Shown one piece after another: positions 5,977-10,672 of a stretch of 10,672 nt of DNA. The stretch is from UBA1424 sp041669225 (lineage in GTDB: Bacteria; Bacillota_I; Bacilli_A; RFN20; CAG-826). Below the pieces are notes generated by a model that saw only the letters and a program-made list of their open reading frames with translations, searched no databases and had not been told where the DNA came from. A program made the translations under genes and the position numbers. The stretch is taken from NCBI GenBank assembly GCA_041669225.1, contig JBAYBO010000036.1, positions 1-10,672 on the forward strand. Direction: 5' to 3'. The number at the start of each line of letters is the position of its first letter. The first letter of the stretch is position 1.

Positions 5977-6691
5977 CATCCGTCAAATTAATTTAAAAGA
6001 ATGCCAAAATCAGGAACATGTCGTGGACTTCAACGAAGATTTTTCTGGTTTGGAAATAAATGTTGGCAAACGAGCAAATTTGGCATTGAACATCATTAAT
6101 CTAGGCATAGCCAAAAATATGAAAATCGTTGCAAAAATCGAAGAAAATGGTGAGATATCAGCAGTGATGGCTGATTTTTCTAGCGGAAAGGGCAGCCTTG
6201 ATGTGGATATAAATCTAGTCGGAATTAATGCAAAAGGTACTTGGCGTCTATCAGCGCTTTCGAGTAATAGAGATGATAAAAAATACGACGTTCATTTTAA
6301 TCATCACGCCCAAAACACTTATGGACTTATGGATAACTATGGCGTGGCACGCGATTCATCACGCCTTGTCTTCAGTGGCGCCAACGAAATTTTTCGTGGG
6401 GCCAAACAAAGCAAAACGAAACAAAATGCAAAAATCATCGTCTTTGATGAAGGGGCGATTGCTAAAGCTAATCCTCGTTTAAATATTGATGAAAACGAAG
6501 TGGAAGCATCTCACGCAGCGGTTGTCGGCAAGCTAAGTGATGATCATCTTTTCTATTTAATGTCGCGAGGTTTGAACTTAAACGAGGCCAAGCGGTTAAT
6601 CACCTATGGTTATCTGCTTCCTATTGCCAACTACTTTCATGATGATTCATTAAAAGAAAAAATTGCCAAGATTATTGAGGAACACGTATGA
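5966..6691 (+). CDS. sufD: SufD-like Fe-S cluster assembly protein, unusually short
   Basis: A 241-residue protein of the SufB/SufD family, which forms a right-handed beta-helix and pairs with SufB on the SufC dimer. The C-terminal hallmark is clear: ASHAAVVGKL (181-190, with H183 matching the conserved SufD His), DDHLFYLMSRGLNLNEAKRL (192-211) and GYLLPI. The middle looks like beta-helix strands (HFNHHAQNTYG, VFSGANEIFRGAKQS). It is only a little over half the usual SufD length of more than 400 residues, and the N-terminal helical region is absent. The frame is intact and the ATG at 5966 has AAGAGG 9 nt upstream, so this is a compact gene rather than a broken one. It overlaps sufC by 11 nt and sufS by 4 nt (ATGA). 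Annotation as SufD rests on the motif and the operon position between sufC and sufS. Confidence 0.9.
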   Translation: MENNIRQINLKECQNQEHVVDFNEDFSGLEINVGKRANLALNIINLGIAKNMKIVAKIEENGEISAVMADFSSGKGSLDVDINLVGINAKGTWRLSALSSNRDDKKYDVHFNHHAQNTYGLMDNYGVARDSSRLVFSGANEIFRGAKQSKTKQNAKIIVFDEGAIAKANPRLNIDENEVEASHAAVVGKLSDDHLFYLMSRGLNLNEAKRLITYGYLLPIANYFHDDSLKEKIAKIIEEHV

Positions 6692-7926
6692 AAAAAATAG
6701 ATCCCTATTCAATTAGAAATGATTTTCCGATGTTTAAAAATCAAGTCAAAATGCAAGGCAAACCACTTGTTTTTCTTGATAATGCTTCCACAACCTTTAA
6801 ACCTTTTGTGGTTGGAAAAGCCGTTAACTTATATTTTGAATCTGAAACAGCAAATTCGCATCGCGGTGACTATGATTTATGTTATAACGTCGATGTTAAA
6901 GTTGACGAGACTAGAGCCTCCTTGGCGAAGTTTATTAACGCCGAAAAAAGAGAAATAATTTTCACTTCCGGAACCTCGATGTCAATTAATTTAATAGCCT
7001 ACGGCTATGGAACTAAGTTTTTAACTAAAGATGATGAAATTCTAATTACACAAGCCGAGCATGCCAGCAACGTTTTACCATGGTTTAAAGTCGGTGAAAT
7101 GACTGGATGCCAAATCAACTATATCCCGTTAAATGAAGACGGAAAACTTGTCCCGGAAAATCTTCGTAAAGTTATTAGCAAGAAAACAAAGATTATTGCC
7201 GTCGCTCACGTGACAAATGTTTTAGGTTTTATTGTCGATATAAAAGAGATTGCAAAAATTGCTCATGAGTTTGGTGCAATTGTTGTTTGTGATGGTGCGC
7301 AATCGGTTCCTCATATGCCGACTGATGTCAAAGATCTCGATGTTGACTTTTTATCATTTTCCGGTCACAAAATGGTTGGTCCGACCGGCATTGGAATTCT
7401 TTATGGAAAATATGAATTGCTTGAAAAAACCAGTCCGTTCATGACTGGCGGTGGCATGAATGCCAAATTTGATATGTGCGGTGATATAACATATTTGTTG
7501 CCGCCATCAAAATTTGAAGCAGGGACACAAAATCTTGAAGGGATTTATGGTTTAAAAGCCGCGGTTGACTATCTTACTAATCTTGGTATGGAAAACATTC
7601 GTTCTTATGAAGAAGAATTAAGGGCGTACGCTATTGAAAAGTTGAAGAAGAATGACAAAGTAATTTTATATAACGAAAAAGCAGAATCCGGAATTATAAC
7701 TTTTAACATCAAAGGTGTTTTTGCCCAAGATGAAGCTACCTATTTAAATTCGCAAGGAATTGCCTGCCGTTCGGGTCAACATTGTGCGAAGGTTTTACTA
7801 GACTACCTCGGTGAAGTTGCGACCGTTCGCGCTTCGCTTTATTTTTATAACACAAAAGAAGATGTTGATGCCTTTGTTTTGGCATTAGAGAAAGGAGGCG
7901 ATTTCCTTGATGCCTATTTCGCTTGA
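6688..7926 (+). CDS. sufS: SufS, PLP-dependent class II cysteine desulfurase
   Basis: A 412-residue enzyme of normal length. SufS converts L-cysteine to L-alanine and carries the sulfur as a persulfide for SufU. Visible features are FLDNASTT (29-36), the PLP-stacking His in QAEHASN (H125), CDGAQSVPH (201-209; D202 and Q205 contact PLP), the Schiff-base Lys in SGHKMVGPTG (K228), and the persulfide Cys in ACRSGQHCAK (C366, with R361 and H365). The second His of the common EHHSN motif is Ala here, and the Cys loop reads RSGQHC rather than RAGHHC. I take these as lineage variants, since the catalytic residues remain. The ATG overlaps the sufD stop (ATGA), with GAGG 7 nt upstream. The TGA stop at the expected length supports standard code, and the gene overlaps sufU by 17 nt. 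Confidence 0.96.
   Translation: MKKIDPYSIRNDFPMFKNQVKMQGKPLVFLDNASTTFKPFVVGKAVNLYFESETANSHRGDYDLCYNVDVKVDETRASLAKFINAEKREIIFTSGTSMSINLIAYGYGTKFLTKDDEILITQAEHASNVLPWFKVGEMTGCQINYIPLNEDGKLVPENLRKVISKKTKIIAVAHVTNVLGFIVDIKEIAKIAHEFGAIVVCDGAQSVPHMPTDVKDLDVDFLSFSGHKMVGPTGIGILYGKYELLEKTSPFMTGGGMNAKFDMCGDITYLLPPSKFEAGTQNLEGIYGLKAAVDYLTNLGMENIRSYEEELRAYAIEKLKKNDKVILYNEKAESGIITFNIKGVFAQDEATYLNSQGIACRSGQHCAKVLLDYLGEVATVRASLYFYNTKEDVDAFVLALEKGGDFLDAYFA
7894..7898 (+). promoter_or_regulatory. Ribosome-binding site of sufU
   Basis: GGAGG inside the end of sufS lies 11 nt before ATG 7910 and 8 nt before an in-frame TTG at 7907. The spacing slightly favours TTG and codon preference favours ATG; the two products differ by one Met. 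Confidence 0.6.
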
Positions 7927-8353
7927 TCCGCAAATGATGCGGGCCATTATTATGGACCATTACGAAAACCCTCGTAATAAACGAACTCCAACTAACAAGC
8001 ATTATCAGATGATGCACATTGATTCGCCCAATTGTATCGATGATATAAATGTTTTTCTTTTGGAAGAAAATGGAATCATTGTCGATTGTGCTTTTGACGG
8101 TATTGCTTGTACGATTTCGACGGCTTCGACCGATATTATGACTGAACTTGTTATTGGCAAGAATGTTAAGGATGCACGATATATCATCAATCAATACCAG
8201 AAGATGATTCATGAGCAGCCTTTTGACGCAATAGTACTTGATGAGGCCATTGTTTTTATTAATACGCACCGACAAGCCGCCCGGATTAAATGTGCAACGA
8301 TTGGCTGGGATGCCCTTGAGGAATTATTAGATCACAAGCATGAAAAAGGATAA
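7910..8353 (+). CDS. sufU: SufU, zinc-dependent sulfur acceptor of SufS
   Basis: A 147-residue protein matching SufU of Bacillota in length and layout. It has an N-terminal IMDHYENPRNKR (14-25), SPNCIDDI (C42 and D44), GIACTISTAST (C67) and RIKCATIGWDALEELL (C128). These three Cys plus one Asp are the zinc ligands known from Bacillus SufU, where the zinc site swaps a ligand with SufS and a Cys takes the persulfide sulfur. It acts between SufS and the SufBCD scaffold in the cytoplasm. The start at ATG 7910 is preferred, with TTG 7907 possible. It overlaps sufS by 17 nt and sufB by 14 nt, which fits translational coupling and matched amounts of the partner proteins. Confidence 0.94.
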   Translation: MPISLDPQMMRAIIMDHYENPRNKRTPTNKHYQMMHIDSPNCIDDINVFLLEENGIIVDCAFDGIACTISTASTDIMTELVIGKNVKDARYIINQYQKMIHEQPFDAIVLDEAIVFINTHRQAARIKCATIGWDALEELLDHKHEKG

Positions 8354-9737
8354 ACTTCCCAAAAAAGAATACGAGTATGGTTTTAAGGACAAAGATGTCT
8401 CGATTTTAAACACGGGAAAAGGTTTAAATGAAGAAGTTGTTCGTACCATTTCTCGATTGAAAAACGAACCGGAATGGATGTTAGAGTTTCGTCTTCGCTC
8501 GTTTCGGGCCTTTTTAAAACTCCCCATGCCAAAATTCGGACCTGATTTGTCCTTTTTAAATTTTGATTTATATACCTATTTCACTCGCCCAAGCGCGAAA
8601 GAAGAAACGAGCTGGGATGAAGTTCCGGAAACGATTAAGAAGACGTTCCAAAAACTCGGAATACCAGAAGCTGAACAAAAGTATTTATCAGGTGTTGCCA
8701 CTCAATATGAATCAGAGATGGTTTACCATAACATGCTTAAGGAAGTCGAAGAAAAAGGCGTAGTCTTTCTTTCGACTGATCAAGCCTTAAAATTGATCCC
8801 TGATTTATTTAAACAGTATTTTAATAGTGTTGTTCCTTTTGCTGATAACAAATTTTCTGCGCTTAACGGTGCGGTTTGGTCAGGTGGATCGTTTATTTAT
8901 GTTCCTAAAGGCGTAAAACTCGACAAGCCTTTACAATCGTATTTCCGAATTAATAACGAACGTTCGGGTCAGTTTGAAAGAACATTGATTATCGTTGATG
9001 AAGGAGCGGATGTCCATTATGTTGAAGGATGTACCGCCCCAATATATTCACGTGAGTCGCTCCATGCCGCTGTGGTAGAAATCATTGTTTTAAAAGGTGG
9101 TAAGTGTCGTTATTCAACAGTTCAGAATTGGTCTAAAAACATTGTAAATCTTGTCACGAAACGGGCAATTTGCCGTGAAAACGCACAAATGGAATGGATT
9201 GATGGCAACATCGGAAGCCAAGTTAATATGAAATATCCGGCAGTAATTTTGGCCGGAGAAGGTTCTAAAGGAACATGCATTTCGATTGCCGTTTCCGATC
9301 ATGGTCAATATCAAGATGCCGGTGCACGGATGATTCATTTAGCGAAGAACACAAGTTCGACAATTATTTCCAAATCAATTGTTCGAAATGGCGGAGTTGC
9401 CAATTATCGTGGCACTGTTCGCCACGAAAAGAATGCTCATAATTCGCGGAGTCACGTCGAATGTGACACCTTGATTCTTGATGATATTTCCAAAAGCGAT
9501 ACGATTCCGACTAATCAAGTTAATAACGAACAATCGTATATCGAACACGAAGCAACTGTTAGTAAGATTAATGAAGAACAACTCTTTTATTTAATGTCGC
9601 GAGGTATGACAAAAAAAGACGCGACACAAATGATTATTATGGGCTTTATCGAACCATTCTCACGCGAACTTCCTATGGAATACGCGGTTGAACTTAATCA
9701 ATTGATTAAGATGGATATGGAAGGAAGTGTTGGTTAG
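8340..9737 (+). CDS. sufB: SufB, Fe-S cluster scaffold protein
   Basis: A 465-residue protein of the usual length for Bacillota SufB, with N-terminal YGFKDKDVSI (13-22), GVVFLSTDQAL, GSFIYVPKGVKLDKPLQSYF (183-202), VEGCTAP (C231), HVECDTLIL (C375) and YIEHEAT with E404. C375 and E404 are 29 residues apart, matching the C405/E434 pair needed for cluster assembly in the E. coli protein, and C231 matches its C254. It pairs with SufD on the SufC dimer. The ATG at 8340 is the first possible in-frame start (an in-frame TAG precedes it at 8328). The only SD-like sequence, GAGG at 8318-8321, is 18 nt away, so initiation probably depends on ribosomes finishing sufU, which overlaps by 14 nt. The stop overlaps the mnmG start by 1 nt. 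Confidence 0.97.
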   Translation: MKKDKLPKKEYEYGFKDKDVSILNTGKGLNEEVVRTISRLKNEPEWMLEFRLRSFRAFLKLPMPKFGPDLSFLNFDLYTYFTRPSAKEETSWDEVPETIKKTFQKLGIPEAEQKYLSGVATQYESEMVYHNMLKEVEEKGVVFLSTDQALKLIPDLFKQYFNSVVPFADNKFSALNGAVWSGGSFIYVPKGVKLDKPLQSYFRINNERSGQFERTLIIVDEGADVHYVEGCTAPIYSRESLHAAVVEIIVLKGGKCRYSTVQNWSKNIVNLVTKRAICRENAQMEWIDGNIGSQVNMKYPAVILAGEGSKGTCISIAVSDHGQYQDAGARMIHLAKNTSSTIISKSIVRNGGVANYRGTVRHEKNAHNSRSHVECDTLILDDISKSDTIPTNQVNNEQSYIEHEATVSKINEEQLFYLMSRGMTKKDATQMIIMGFIEPFSRELPMEYAVELNQLIKMDMEGSVG

Positions 9738-10672
9738 TGAATTTTGACGTTATTGTCGTCGGTGGCGGTCACGCCGGCGTTGAAGCCGCTCATGCTGCAG
9801 CCGTAATGGGTTGTAAAACTTTATTGTGCACGCTTAATTTTAAAGCTATCTCACGCATGTCGTGTAATCCATCGATCGGCGGTTCCGCCAAAGGTATTGT
9901 TGTTCGTGAAATCGATGCCTTAGGTGGCATTATGGGTCTTGCCGCCGATTATAAGTATTTACAAATGAAAATGCTCAATACTGGTAAAGGTCCGGGTGTT
10001 CAATGTTTAAGAACACAAAGTGACCGGAATATTTATCCTGGCCGCATTCAAGAGATCCTTTTGCAAACTTCAAATCTTGAAATTCATGAAGGGATGGTTA
10101 CTTCACTCCTTTATGATGATGAAAAAGTATTTGGAGTGGTGATGAGTGATGGTGCCCATATTAAATCAAAGGCCGTTGTTATTACGACTGGAACGTATAT
10201 GGAAGCTCAAATTCTTCGTGGTTTAGAGAAGATATCGAGTGGTCCTGATGGAGAAAAAGCATCGGTGGGATTATCTAAAAGCCTTGAAGATATGGGTTTA
10301 GAAATATATCGTCTTAAGACAGGAACTCCGCCCCGTATTCGCACTTCGTCAATCGACTTTTCAAAAGCAAGTGTCCAGTACGGCACAAATGGTAAGTTAG
10401 CCTTCTCATACACGACAGATGAATATGTTCCTTTTGATCAGCAAATGATATGCCATTTAATTTACACTTCGCCGGAAACACATCAGATTATCAAAGATAA
10501 CTTGGATAGTTCCGCTCAGTTCAATGGTCAAATTAGAGGTGTTGGTCCACGTTATTGTCCTTCAATCGAAGGAAAAATCACGACTTTTTTTGATAAGCCA
10601 CGTCACCAATTATTTTTAGAACCCGAGACAAAAGAAGGCGATTCGATTTATATACAAGGTTTCGCCACTTCA
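9737..10672 (+). CDS. mnmG: MnmG (GidA), tRNA wobble-uridine modification enzyme (3' truncated)
   Basis: The first 312 codons of a protein that is normally about 620 residues long; it runs off the right edge. The GTG start shares its G with the sufB stop (TAGTG). AAGGA at 9721-9725 serves as SD, and the protein opens directly with the FAD-binding strand NFDVIVVGGGHAGVEAA. Other family motifs are CNPSIGGSAKGIVVREIDAL, DRNIYPGRIQE, LKTGTPPRI, GPRYCPSIE and DKPRHQLFLEPE, which is why I am sure of the identity. With MnmE, MnmG uses FAD, folate and GTP to install the carboxymethylaminomethyl (or aminomethyl) group at uridine 34 of certain tRNAs. Sitting at the end of the suf operon is unusual: mnmG more often follows mnmE near the origin. 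Confidence 0.96.
   Translation, partial: MNFDVIVVGGGHAGVEAAHAAAVMGCKTLLCTLNFKAISRMSCNPSIGGSAKGIVVREIDALGGIMGLAADYKYLQMKMLNTGKGPGVQCLRTQSDRNIYPGRIQEILLQTSNLEIHEGMVTSLLYDDEKVFGVVMSDGAHIKSKAVVITTGTYMEAQILRGLEKISSGPDGEKASVGLSKSLEDMGLEIYRLKTGTPPRIRTSSIDFSKASVQYGTNGKLAFSYTTDEYVPFDQQMICHLIYTSPETHQIIKDNLDSSAQFNGQIRGVGPRYCPSIEGKITTFFDKPRHQLFLEPETKEGDSIYIQGFATS

Noticed and set aside
6688..7926. Possible use of TGA as tryptophan (mycoplasma code)
   Set aside because: sufS stops at TGA at the expected family length with sufU starting properly there, all genes stay open under the standard code, and Trp is TGG.
6688..7926. Inactive SufS because of the EHASN and RSGQHC variants
   Set aside because: The PLP lysine, stacking His, PLP-contact residues and persulfide Cys are all present; the changes are at non-catalytic neighbours.
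7736..8275. A 179-codon open frame on the minus strand
   Set aside because: It lies opposite sufS and sufU, both certain genes, and its basic, low-complexity translation has no recognisable domain.

Overview
The window looks like a chromosomal segment of an A+T-rich bacterium of the Bacillota/Mycoplasmatota group, perhaps an uncultured relative of Acholeplasma, Izemoplasma, RF39 or Erysipelotrichales. The evidence is the SufC-D-S-U-B gene order with a SufU scaffold, two PrsA-type lipoproteins, strong GGAGG ribosome sites, sigma-A-like promoters and low-GC codon use. TGA is a true stop: sufS, sufD and one lipoprotein end on it at sensible places, and Trp is encoded by TGG, so this is not a code-4 mycoplasma. 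The lineage is inferred from gene content only.

Left part (1-4936). A truncated EAL phosphodiesterase (plus strand) converges on a minus-strand HIT hydrolase across a compact double-hairpin terminator. To the right of HIT lie two overlapping minus-strand genes for large exported lipoproteins. The first transcribed (2975-4900) carries a recognisable parvulin domain. The second (1321-2985) looks like its paralog with the parvulin histidines lost. HIT has its own promoter, which overlaps the stop codon of the second lipoprotein gene.

Centre (4901-5148). This is a divergent control region of about 250 bp. It has a candidate promoter for the lipoprotein pair and a good promoter for the suf operon. 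An 8-2-8 inverted repeat lies across the suf spacer and -10 box, and an 18-bp perfect palindrome lies further upstream.

Right part (5149-10672). A tightly packed plus-strand operon, sufC-sufD-sufS-sufU-sufB, is followed by the first half of mnmG. All five junctions overlap (11, 4, 17, 14 and 1 nt). SufS takes sulfur from cysteine, SufU accepts it, and SufB-SufC-SufD builds the Fe-S cluster. MnmG modifies the wobble uridine of tRNA, and in many bacteria that same uridine is also thiolated with sulfur from a cysteine desulfurase.

No convincing new system was found. The observations most worth following are the catalytically degenerate foldase paralog paired with an intact one, the very short SufD, the three dyad symmetries around the suf promoter, and the suf-mnmG fusion of transcription units. 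There is no gene-free stretch longer than 300 bases, and no tRNA, rRNA, CRISPR array or insertion sequence was seen.
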